A stretch of 64,000 nucleotides of DNA. Source: Dromaius novaehollandiae (Eukaryota > Chordata > Aves > Casuariiformes > Dromaiidae). Positions 48,411 to 59,542 of this stretch are shown piece by piece (positions within the stretch are counted from its first letter, which is position 1; every line of letters starts with the position of its first letter). Below the pieces are notes generated by a model. That model searched no databases and was not told where the DNA came from. It saw nothing but the letters and a program-made list of their open reading frames with translations. The stretch covers positions 21,534,501-21,598,500 of the forward strand of contig NC_088113.1 in assembly GCF_036370855.1 (NCBI RefSeq), written 5' to 3'. The position numbers and the translations under genes are program-made.

Positions 48411-49693
48411 CTGTGCGTGCTGCTGCCGGCCAGCTGGGGCCACGGTGCCGCGGGCAAGCTGAGGCCGTGGGCCTGGGGCGTCCCTCTGCCGCCGGGCGGG
48501 GTCCCGGCACGGATGGGGGACGAGGGGTCCCGGTGGGGAGGGGGGGGCCGCGGTCTGGCTGACCTCGTACTCCCCACTCTGGGGGGCTCTGGGATCCCCT
48601 GACCCTGCTGGGGAGGGCATCCCCCCATGTCCCTAACGCCCCCGTCACCTGCCCCATCCCCACCCAGCCCCTGCCTCCCTTCGCTCGCCAACATCCCTGC
48701 TGCCCGTCTGCCTCCCGCCCCGCCTGCACGGTGCTCGCCCGAGCGCCCCTGCAGCCCGGCCCCCCCCAGTCCTCCAGCCCCCCGTCCCTGTGCCCCCCTG
48801 CCCTGCCGCACCGGGACCCTGGAGGTGAGATGTGCGGGTTTGTCTCATGTTGGGCACCGCGGCACGGCGGGATGGGCTGGCATGGGCCGGGGCGGGGGGC
48901 ACTGGGCGCACCGGGGGTGTCTGCAGGCACAGGCCGCCCGCGCGGGGCCCTGAGGGGCTGCTCCCCCCGGCTGCGGGCGAGGGGCAGATGAAGGACGGCG
49001 GGAGCAGGGCAGGGTGCTGGGACGCGGCTGCCGCCCGCGAGGCCTGGGCTGCCGGGCCAGGGCTCCGCACCCGGGCTGCACGGGGAGCCGGCAGCTCCCC
49101 CTCCTCCGCCTGCCCCAGCGCCGCGCGGGGCCCGGGGTGCGGCGCGGCCCCCACCCCTCCCGCTGCCCCCGGGCTCCGCCGGCGCCGCCTGCACCTTGCA
49201 CAGCCCCGGCCCGCGGCCCGGCTGCAGCGACGGCAGCGAGTCGGGGGGGCCCGGGGCGGCTGCCCCCCTCCGGGGCCGTCCCGCAGGCACCGGGGCAGCC
49301 CGGCCCGGCCCTGCCCCTGCCCCCGCGCCGCCGCCGGCCCCGGGGTGCCCGCAGGGGCCGCGGCAGGATGGGGCTGTAATTAGAGCTACAATTAGAGCCG
49401 CCGGCGCGGTGCAGGGCGGCGGGCAAAACCCGGCGCGGCGGCCGCGTCCCGTCCCGTCCCGTCCCGTCCGGTCCCGCGGGGGCCGCGCGCCGCCGTCCCG
49501 CCCCGCCCCGCTCCCGCTCCCGCCCCCGCCCCCGCCCCGGCTGCGGGCGGGCTCGGGCGCCCCGGGCGGCGCCAGCGGCGGGCGGGGCGGGAGCGGGGGG
49601 GCGCTAGGACCGCGGCCAGCGCCCGGCGGCGGCGGCGGCACCGGGCGGCGGCGGCACCGGGCGGCGGCGGCACCGGGCGGCGGCGGCGGGGCC
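48411..49693 (+). promoter_or_regulatory. SLC12A5: MMP9-SLC12A5 spacer with the SLC12A5 upstream (KCC2a) promoter
   Basis: The first 0.9 kb has no visible gene. From about 49000 the DNA is a CpG island. A doubled homeodomain-type word, TAATTAGAGC at 49377-49386 and CAATTAGAGC at 49389-49398, stands out. GC boxes (CCCGCCCCC repeats) follow at 49500-49540. The 5' UTR ends in a perfect GGCGGCGGCACCGG-type repeat (about 49625-49690) running into the exon 1a ATG. There is no TATA box. Confidence 0.6.
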
Positions 49694-49796
49694 ATGAGCC
49701 AGCGGTTCACGGTCACGGCGCTGCCCCGCGAGGGCCCGGCGGCGCGGGGGGCGCGGGGGGCGGCGGCCGCCCCCCTGCCCGGCCGCGACGGCAGAG
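49694..49796 (+). CDS. SLC12A5: SLC12A5 exon 1a (start of KCC2a isoform)
   Basis: SLC12A5 is KCC2, the neuronal K-Cl cotransporter that keeps intracellular chloride low for GABA-A inhibition. The exon reads MSQRFTVTALPREGPAARG and on, against MSRRFTVTSLPPAGPARSP in the mammalian KCC2a first exon. It ends in phase 1 at GTGAGCG, the phase expected for the shared exon 2. The second half is alanine/arginine-rich and diverged. The N-terminus of this isoform in mammals carries a SPAK-kinase-type RFTV motif, which is kept here. Exon 2 and the rest lie outside the window. Confidence 0.92.
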
Positions 49797-52700
49797 GTGA
49801 GCGCGGCGCGGGGGGGCCGGGGCAGCGCCGGGGGGCAGCGCCGTGGGACAGCGTCTGCTGGGCAGCGCTGGCTTAGCAGGGCCCATGGGGCAGGGCTGGC
49901 GAGGCTGGGTCCGTGGGGCAGCATCTATAGGGCAGGGGAGGCAGAGCATGGCTGGCTTGGCAGGGTCCGTGGGGCAGCGTCCGTGGGGCAGGGTCTGTGG
50001 GGCAGGGCCGGTGGGGCAGGGCCGGTGGGATGGGACTTGTGGGGCTGGGTCGGTGGGGCTGAGTCCGTGGGGCAGGGCTGGTGGGGCTGGGTGTGTGGGG
50101 CAGGGCTGGCCGGGTGGCCCCGCTCGGTAGCGTCTCCAAGGCCGGCCGTGTCCTGGGCCGTCCCGGAGGCCTCGCGGGCGGCTCGCGGCGCTGGCACCCG
50201 GCTCCCTGCGGCCCCTCTGATGTGGCGGCGCTGGCGGTTTGGAGCAAAAGTTGTTGCTGCGAGAGGAAACTGCAAAAGTCTTGGCGGAGGCGGCAGCGGC
50301 GCCCGGGACCTGGGTCGCGGTGGCGGGGAACAGCCTGGGCGGCAGAAGCTGCCGCTTGCCCCAGGGAGCTGCTGTCTCCGGAGGGGCCGTGTCTCCCGGG
50401 CAGGACGCCGCGACCGGCTGCTCCGGTCCCGTGGGGCCCCGTGGGTCCGAGAGCGCCGGGCGGCCCTGGGGCTGCGGAGCGGCACCCCGCGGGTCTCCCC
50501 TCAGGGCCACCCCCCGGGGACGCCCGAGCCCCGCCGGCAGAGCGGCTGTGCGAGCTGCCCGGCATCACCCCGCAGCCCTCCCTGGCGCCGGCGGAGAGGA
50601 CCGAGGCGGTCGCACAGGCAGCACCGTGGCGGTTGCGCGGTGCAGCGCGCTCAGCCTGCGGCGGGGATCGGCCACGTGCGCCTGTTGCGCCGGCCCCGCT
50701 GCGGGCTGCCGCGGCGGGCTGCAGCCGCTGCTTGGGGCCGCGGCCCAGCTTGCGGGAAGGATGCTGGCAGGCTCGGCGGGCCCGCACGTACCGGCCCTGC
50801 TCCTCCTCCTCCTCCGGCAGCGCTGGCTGCCTCAGGCGGGGGACGGGGGCTGTGGCAGAGCCAGAGCGATGGCGGGGAGAGGGCAGGGTCCGGCCGAGCC
50901 CCCGCGGCGTCGGGGACGTGGGTCCCCCCAGGCAGCCCGGGCGAGCCGCGGTGCTGCGGCTGGGGGATGGCCATCGCCGTGCCCAAGGGACGCGCTGGCG
51001 GGACTGCGCGCTGTCACCAGAGCCGTATCGATCCCAGAAACCCGACTGACGGCGGCTGCGTCTCCGGTCGAAGCTGTGACCTTGTGTCCTTGGAAAGGGC
51101 GCTGGTGGGAGGCGGCGCGCGGCCGGATGGGGACGGTGACGCTCGGCTGGGGCTGGGCTGTCCCCCGGCCAGCGGGCCCCCGCACCCGTTTGCCCTGGGC
51201 TCCTCCCTCCGGGGCCCGTCCTGCCGGCGGGGCGGCGTGGGGCCGGGCCCGGGCCGTGGGGCCGGCGACGGGCTCTGCGTGGGGCTGCTCGTGCGCCGCG
51301 CCGTTCCGGCGAGGATGGGCCTGGCCTGGAGGCTGCTCCCCGCAGCAGAACGGCGTGTGCTGAGCCGGAGCCAGGCAGAGCCGCCAGCCCTCCGGGAGCG
51401 GGTTTATTGGATTGGTGGCTAATCTAATCGCTGGGGAACATGACGGGCCAGGCAGGGAGCACTTCTGAGGCGCGGTGAGAGCCCGAGGGGTGGGGATGCC
51501 CGGGGCCGGGCGGCGGGGGCGGCGCAGCTGTGGGTCAGAGCGCACCAAGCCGTGACCTTGTGCCCTCACCGAGGACGGCCAGCGGCCAGTCCTGGAGCCG
51601 GCGGCCCCGGGCCAGGGCCCTGCAGGCTGGATGGACGGGCCAGCGCGCCGGCGAGCCCCGGGCCGGGTGCACGCCCTGCCTGGGCCGTGGGTGAGCAGGG
51701 GAGCCCCAAGGCTGCCCTGGTTTATGTCCCGTGTTGCATCTGCGGCCCTGCGGGTTTGGCTGGCAGCCTCCCTTGGGGGGCAGATGGACGGGGAGGGTGT
51801 GCTGGGGGGCCGGGGCCTCCCGGGGTCTGCCCACCCTCGTAGGGGCTGGGATGTGGCGGTCCTGTCAGCACAGTGCCGGGGACAACCCGGGTCCCTGGGC
51901 ATGTGCTCGGGTGTCACCCGGCCCTTCCTGGCCCCGCAGTGCAGGGCTGGCAACGCTGCGCAGGTGACAGGGCCACGTGAGAGGCACACGGGGCAGGTCC
52001 TGGGGGTGAGGATGAGGGTCCGGGTCCTTGGCCGCAGGGAGGAAGGCTCCTGCTGGCAGCTGGGCAGTGCTTGCAGTGCTGCAGAGCGCCCCGGGGCAGT
52101 GAAGCCTCCCCAAAAGCTCCCCGTGGCGGGCGCTGGAGCTGGCAGGGGCTGGGGGGGTCCGGGGGGGGCCCACCCTGCCCAAGCGGCACAGCCCCTGTGG
52201 GGGGGCCCACCCTGCCCAAGCAGCACAGCCCTCCTCATGCTGCGGGACCGGGCTCGGATCTCATGGGGCCTCGTTCGCAGACCCCGCGGGGCCTCGCTCC
52301 TGCCCCCTCCCTCAGGCTGGGTGGAAGTGCCTGCTCCGCGTGGCAGCGCGCTGCCCGGGACCGCCCGCGCACGGCCCTGGCTGGGGGGACGTGGTGCGCC
52401 GGGGCCAGGGGTGAGTCCTGCTGCCCAGGCCGCGGTGGCGGGGGGTGGCGCTGGGAGGCAGCAGCAGGCCGCGGTGCACCCGTGCTGCCCATGCTGTCCC
52501 CCGTCATGGTGGCATCTGGGCAGCAAGGCTGGCTGCGTCCCCATGCTCGGGGAGGTCGCTGGCAAAGATCACGCCGAACTCTCCAGCTTTGTGGATAAGG
52601 TTGCCAGGATGCACAGGCGGAAGTGCTGGGGCTGTGGGGCAGCACTGGGCGTGGAGGCGGGGGGGGTTTCGGTGGGGTGGGTGTGCCCCAGGGGCTCTGC

Positions 52701-54548
52701 GCCGGTGAGGATCGCTTCAGGGGTGGTTCAGGCACATGCAGGTGGTGGGGAAGGTCGGTTTGGAGGCTATGGGGCAGTGTGGGCATCTCTGGAGTGGGTG
52801 CTGGGAGAGTTTCTGGGTAGCAGGTGGTCGGGGGTGCCTGTGGGGTGGGGTCTGTGGGGTCTGTGGGGTGTTGGCACAGGGCTGCGCTGGTCCCGGAGGA
52901 GCTGGTGGCCGGGTGCTGCGCAGGGCCATCCCGCTCCGGCCGCATGCGTCCCAGACCAGGCAGCGCCGGGCACCGGCACCGCAGGACAAACCGGCTGCTG
53001 GTGGCTGCAAGCAGCTCCCTGGGTGCCAGGCGCTGTGCAGGACTGGGCCCCAGGGCAGCCGGGCCCTGCCGAGGGGCGGGGTGATGCTGCGGGGAGAGTC
53101 ATGCCGCTGCGATGGGCTGGGATGGAGAACACGTCCCAGGCTCGGTGCGCAAGGGCTCCCAGCCTGCACGCCTGCTCCTGGGCAGCGCGCTGTTGGCCCT
53201 GGCCTTTGCCACGTGCTCGCACCCACCTGGTCCCCAGGCCTCCAGCCCCCTCCCAAGAGCCGTGGGAGCGTTGCCTGCTGACCTGGCTGGCCGTAACGGG
53301 GATGGGCACCCCGGGTATCCCCCCGCTTCGCGGGCAGCCTCCGCTGTCGGGCTGCCCCATGCAGCCAGGACGCCCGAACTTGCCGTTTGGGGTTAACAGG
53401 GAGCGTGCTCCCCAAGCCCGCCAGGCAGGAGGCAGGGACGGGGAGCGTGTGGGGCCTGCCGGGTGCTATGGGGTGTCTGCGGGACCAGGCAGGGTCTGGG
53501 GGGGCAACCGGGGGCTCTGGAGCGTCTGTAGGGCGATGCAGGAGCTGCGGAGCGTCTGTGGGCCGGGGAGGGCACGGGCTGTCTGTGGGGCTGGGAGGGC
53601 CGGGGCTCTGGGGTGCCCGGGGGGCTCGGGGTGCCGGGGGGGGCGGCTCCGGCCCCCGGCCCCGCGGCGGCGCCCTCCTTCCCCGGCAGGGGCCGCTGCC
53701 GGCCCGGCGCGGAGGAGCGGGAGCCCCGCGGCGGCGCCGCTCTGTCAGCCGGGGCGTCCCGGGGCCGGGGGGGGCCGGGGGGGGCCGGGGGGGGCCGCTC
53801 CCGCGCGAGCTCTGCTCCGCCGCCTGGCTGCCCCGGTGCCGCCTCCGCTCCGTCCCCCGGGCCGCTGCGCCGCCGGTTCTGCTCCGGCACCCGGGGCGTT
53901 GCAGTGCCGGGGCGCTCCGGCACCCGTCTGCTCCGTCGTCCGGTGCTGGATCCGCTCTGTCGTCCGGTGCGTTCCAGTGCCAGGTCTGCTCTGTCTCCTG
54001 GCCTGCTCCAGGGTCGGCTCTGCCCCATCACCCGGTCCTCCCTGTCACCTCGTCTGCTCCATCACCCACCCTGTCCCAGTGCTACCTCCACGCTGTCACC
54101 CGGTCAGCTCCACGGCCCGGTTGGCTCTGGTGCCCCAGCCGCACCGGCACCGGCCTGCACCACCACTGGCTCTGCTGCAGCTCCGGGTCTGCTCGTTTGC
54201 GGGAACAGCCTGTTCCTGCAGGCCGCCTCTGGCTGAGACCCTGCACTTGGTGTCTGCCCCGTGGAGATGATGCGGGGGGGCAGCCTTTTCCGTGCCCCAG
54301 GCGGGCACTAAGTACAGCACGCTGTCCCCTTTCCCCCGGTGGTGCCCTGGCTCACTGCCCCCCAACAACCCCATCATTTGCACCAGCCATCCCACTGTTG
54401 CTGTCCACTTCTGCGGGACAAAGCGGTGACCCTGTGCCCTGCTCCGGCATGTCCCCCTGCTCCCATGTCTGCCCGACCCGGGATCCCGCGCTGCCACCAG
54501 TGCAGGCCACCTGCCCTGGCACCAACAAGACAGACCTGTCCTGAGTGG

Positions 54549-54702
54549 GGCGTGCGGAGGCCGGTGACATGATGGCTGGTGTGCCCCAAGCAGGGTGTGC
54601 GGAGGCTGGGGACGTGACGGCTGGTGTGCCCCAAGCAGGGTGTGCGGAGGCTGGGGACGTGACGGCTGGTGTGGCCCAACTGGATGTGCAGAGGCTGGGG
54701 AC
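54549..54702 (+). repeat. About 45-bp tandem repeat, three units
   Basis: Units start near 54549, 54595 and 54640 and read GTGCGGAGGCYGGGGACGTG and following, ending CCCCAAGCAGGGT. A fourth, diverged partial unit follows. Confidence 0.85.
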
Positions 54703-57700
54703 AGGTGCTGTGGGGTGGCCTGGCCCTGAGCGGGCCGTGCAGAGGCCAGAGACATGCCATAGCTCGAGCACCCGACCAGTGCTGCTCACAGCCGATTGCC
54801 CCCTTCACCCTGTCCAGGGAAGGAGTTGGGGCAGGTTCACGCTAGGGCGTTGCTGCGTCGCCCCCTCCCCTCCCCTCTCCTCCTCCTCTCCCTCGGGGAG
54901 GCTGGGGGAGACTCAGATATTCAAAGTGATTCTTAAAATAAACCCGTGAACTAGATTGCAGGCACTGCCTCACTCCAGCATGGACCTGGTTGCTGTGGCA
55001 ACCCCAGACTCCGCTTGGCGGAGACCGGCCGGTGCGCTTGGCTCCAGCACCACATGGAGACCTGCACTGGGGGCGTCTGCACCCCACGGTGGGGCGTCCT
55101 GGGGCCTGAGGCATGGGGCTGGGGCTCTCCCAGGACCTGGGATATGGGGCTGCCCGCCCAAGCATTGCTGTCCATGGGGCTAGACCCCCTGAGACGCATG
55201 TCATGGGGCTGAACCCCCAGGCATTGGTGGCCATGGAGCTGTGGCCCTCTAGGAAGTTTGCCATGGGGCTGGGCCCCTAGTTGTTGCTGGCCATGGGGCT
55301 GGGCTGCTGGCGTTGCTGGGGGTGGGTCTGGGTGCAGGCGTCGCCGGCCGTGGGGCTGCGCCCCTGGATGTGTCGCTGGCCGTGGGGCTGCGCCCCCGGG
55401 TGCGTCGCTGGCCGTGGTGCTCACCGGGACCCCCAGCACACCGGCTGTGGGGCTGGGCCCCGAGAGGCGTCGCTGGCCGTGGTGCTCACCGGGACCCCCA
55501 GCTGCGCGGCCGTGGGGCTGGGCCAGCCACCCCGGTGTTGCTGGCCACGAGGCTGGGCCACCCCGAACTGTGGCCGTGGGACTGGGCCAGGACCCTGGGA
55601 CGCTGGCTGTGGGGTCAGGACAGGCCCCCCAGGCATCCGTGGCCGTGAGGCTGGATCCCCCCCAGGCGCCACCGGCCGTGGGGCTGGGCCAGGCCCTGCA
55701 GGCGTTGGTAGCTGCGGAGGAGCCGGTGGGGCCCAATGGGGTTGGTGGGCCGTGTGGGGCAGGCGCCGAGCTCAGGTGTGCATCGGGCATCCCGAACAGA
55801 GCACAGGCCTTCACCACCGTGTCCTGAGACAGCCGGGCTCCATGGCAATCGCCATGGCAACCAACTGGTTAAGGAGCCTTTCTCATCACCATGGAAACTG
55901 GGCCGGTGTCATCTCCCGCTCTCTGCTCCCTGATGCTCCTGGGACGGCAGAGCCAGCGCTGGCAGGCGACGGGGGCGGGGGTCAGGCACCGCAGGGCCCT
56001 GGGCGCATGCCGGCCACGCGGCCTGCCCGTGGCACCTGCCTCCCCGCCGGGGTGGGGGCCTGCCCCTCTCGCCGGGGCTGCGGACTGTGGGGTGCCTGGC
56101 TGTGGGGGTGGGGGCTGTGGGGGTGTGTTGGATCACAGGCCACGGGGGCACGGGCCCAGGGAGCCGGGGGTTGTGGGAGGGGTGTCACAGGGCAGTGCTG
56201 GAGGAAGGGGTGATGCGGTGTCCAAACCAGGAGCCCAGGGCAGCGTGTGCGTGTGCGTGTGTGTGTGCGTGTGTGTGTGGGGGTGCCGTGGTGGTGGTGG
56301 GCTTGGGGAAGCGTGCAGGGACGTCGTAAACCCTTGCGGCCAGCAGTGCCCTGCCAGCCCGAGGGCCTGGCTTGCGCAGATCGTGTGCAGCACCCCCGTG
56401 CCCGGAGCACCTGAGGCAGTGCATGGACACAAATGTGCGCGAGGGGCAGCCCCACGCGGGAGGCAGGGGCCAGGCCTTCCCTGCCCACTCCCCCCTGAGC
56501 CTCGCAGGCTCCTCCCTCACTTGGAGGCAGCGCAAGGCAGATTTAAGGCAGACTTGCTGTCCTTGGGAGACGTCATTAAAATAGCAAAGCGGGGGGGCTG
56601 CGTTGTGCACAGGCTGGTCATGAGCAGACTGCAGGCATGGGGGTGTGGGACTGCTCCCAGGGACACGGACCGGGAGCAGCCAAAAGCCCCGGCCTACCAC
56701 CCCCAGCACCTTTCTCTGGACTCCCCAGTGCCATCGAACCAGCCCGCAGTGCTGGGCAGCCGGGGCCGATGCTGCACCGCTGGGTGCTCTGGCAAGGTGC
56801 CGGGGGCTGGGGTTGTCACACAGGGTGTAGGGCAGGGGACGAGGGCTGTGCAGGGTGCAGGACCCCCCCGGGCCCACGCTTCGGTCAGCTGTGCTCTGGG
56901 GCAGACCCGTCGTGGAGCAGCCGGCTCCTCAGCCGGTGGCACTGCCGCCCCCGCATCCCTCGCTCAGCTGCGCTCTCCCGGGGCGGGCGGCTGGGGAGCC
57001 AAGCTCCCCTGGGGCTCTGCACTGCCGGCGGCACAGGGCTGCTCCCGAGTGTCTCAGCTCCGCCGCCCGGGGGGGGCACAGCCCCCGCGGGAAGAGGTCA
57101 CTCGCGCGGCCGCTCCCAGCAGGCCACCCGCGTGCCGGGCTGCCCGGCTGCCTGCTGCTGCCGCCCCGGGCAGCTGCCTCGGCCCACGCTCAGCCCCACT
57201 GCCGGTGAGACGTGGGCAGGGCAGCTGGGCCACCACGCCAGCTGTGGGCTGCACGGGGGCTCTCGCCAACGCAGGAGCTCACAGCCCTCCTGCTCTACCC
57301 CGCTGCTGCCCTCCTGCTCTTGGCCCTCTGGTAGCTGGCACCAGCTCCTTGGGGCCCCGTTGCTGTGGTCCCAGCCCCCTGGTACACTGTCCTGCCCTCC
57401 CCCTCCGTGTCCTCTCCCACACCAGGAGCCGGGGGCAGGGCAGGTCCCAGCTGGCACTTGCGTCACCTCCAGACTCCATTTCTGCTCTGGTGGTGGTGGC
57501 AGGACCGTGTCCCGTCTGGAGCCCAGGGCAGGCTGCCTCTGCATTCCTGCAGAGGAACATCCTCGCTGTCTCGCTGTGGTGCTGTGGGTGCCCTCCCGGG
57601 CACAAGCTGCTTCCCAGGCGTGCAGGGTCGGGGCTGCAGGCTGAGCTGGGTGCCCAAGGCTGCCCGCGCAGACCCAGTGCCGAGGGCAGCGGAGCTGTGA

Positions 57701-59520
57701 AGTGGCCAGCCAGCACCTCTAACGAGCTGTGAGGCAGGGGCCACGCGGCTCTTCCCTGGCGGTGGCAGGTGTGAGGTGGGGGGGGCCATGCAGCAGAGCC
57801 TCTCATTACATTTGAGATCAACTGGCTGTCATCCCTGCGCACCTGGCAGAACAGAGCAGCGCGGAGCATGTGGTGGTGTCAGCACCTCCCCTTGCTGCCT
57901 GCGCGGTGCTGCCCTTCCTGGCGGCCCCACGCCCTGCTGAGCCTCCTGCCCAGGCCCCGGGCTGGCTCTGCCCCCAGCCTGCCCCCCACCCCTTGTGGCT
58001 CCCTGGGCCTCTCCCGTCCCAGCCGCTCTTCCTCCTTCCCGGGGCTGCCTGGCCTTGTGCCCTCGAGCCGTTAGCGCTGCGGAGAGCATCCTGCTCAGCG
58101 CTGCCTCTGACACCCTGGTGTGGGGCTGGGCCCTGCTCCCAGGACGGCTGGGCTTCCAGCCTGAGCAGGTGCGGGGCTGGGCGCACTGCACACGGAGCTC
58201 GGGGATCGCTGCGGGCAGCCCTGGAAAGTGCAATGTGCCCAAAGGCATCTCCAGAGCACGGCAGTGCTCACCTCCTGGGAAGGCTGCTGTGGGGCTGGCC
58301 GGAGTCTGCACCGTCGGAAGGTTTCCCAGTGCCTGGAACACGTGTCTCCGTCGTGAGCGGGTTGACTGCTGCTTATGACAGGGCAAAGTTGCAGGTCTGC
58401 AGGTCTGACTGCAGAGACACCTGCCCAGGGAGCTGCTTCAAGGATGCTCCTCCCGGGGGGGCTGGGACTGGCCCTGCGCGGTGCCCGCACGGCAGCTTCC
58501 CCACCGCAGCCTCCCTTGGTGCTGCCCCAAGCGGTCGGTGCAGGCGGTCAGGGACGTGCTGGGCTGGTCTCAGAGGGCCTGGGGTCTGCGGTGGGCATGG
58601 GGCAATTTGCAGCGGTGCGGGAGGCTGTGGCTACGGGTTGCGGCAGTGCAAATGCTGCGGCTGCAGGCTGCGGTGGGTCTGTGCTGTGGTTCCTAGCCAT
58701 CGTCATCACTGGGTGCTGTGTGCACTGGCTCTCCAGAGGCCTTCAGCAGCTCTTCAGGGGCCCCCAGCACAGCTCAGCAGACTGTCCTGGGGCTGTTGTG
58801 GGAGGGACTGGGCAGTGGGGACGGGCACTGCCGGGTTGTGGGCCCAGCCATGCCCGTGCCAGCTCTTGGTCTGGCGGGGGGGCCGTGCAGCGTCGTATCA
58901 GGTTCCTCCCCTCGTGATGCCCGTGCAGCTTGCAGTAAGTGGGGCACTGATGCCATACCTGGCCTGACGCCAGGATCCTGCTTGTGCCCAGGCTTGGGGG
59001 CCACTTGCAGCTGTTCACGAGTCCCTGCGCCTGGGGAAAGCCACCTGCCTCCCTCTGTCCCCTCGGTCCCCTGGCCCTGCCTCCCCTGTCGGCGGCAGCC
59101 TCAGATTGTCAGCCTCCTTCGCCGGCACCCGGGCACTGCTCTGGGCCGTGTTCGGGCCGTCCCAGGCCTCTCTGTGGCCCTGGCTGAGCACAGCGAGCTG
59201 CGGCCCCGTGGCATCCCGGTCCTGGCAGGTTCTCCTCTCCCCGAGCCCCTTGCTGAGGCCCTGTGCAGGGTCTGGTCAGCGCTGTGCTGGGGAGGGGGGT
59301 GTCAGACCTCCTCGGCCTGGCTCTGAGCCCATTCTGTCTGCAGGAGCAACCAAGAGCTGCTGCCGTACTGCCCCCTCGGAGCCAGGGACCCCCCTCTGCT
59401 GTGCCCTGTACCCCCACGCCAGGCCCTGTGCCAGCGGGACCCCGCGCACAGGCCCAGTGAATGTAGTGGGTAGTGTAGCCCCCACGCTCCTGGCAAATCC
59501 CAGCCCCTGAAATGGAGCCA

Positions 59521-59542
59521 TAATCCAGGGATTAGGGGATTA
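59521..59542 (+). promoter_or_regulatory. Cluster of three OTX/CRX/PITX-type (K50) homeodomain sites
   Basis: TAATCC at 59521-59526, GGATTA at 59529-59534 and GGATTA at 59537-59542. These are three bicoid-class cores within 22 bp, in a GC-rich intron of a neuronal gene. Motif evidence only. Confidence 0.45.

Noticed and set aside
51631-54270. 879-codon plus-strand open frame in the SLC12A5 intron
   Set aside because: Low-complexity composition, made partly of minisatellite units, with no recognisable domain. I judge it a GC artefact.
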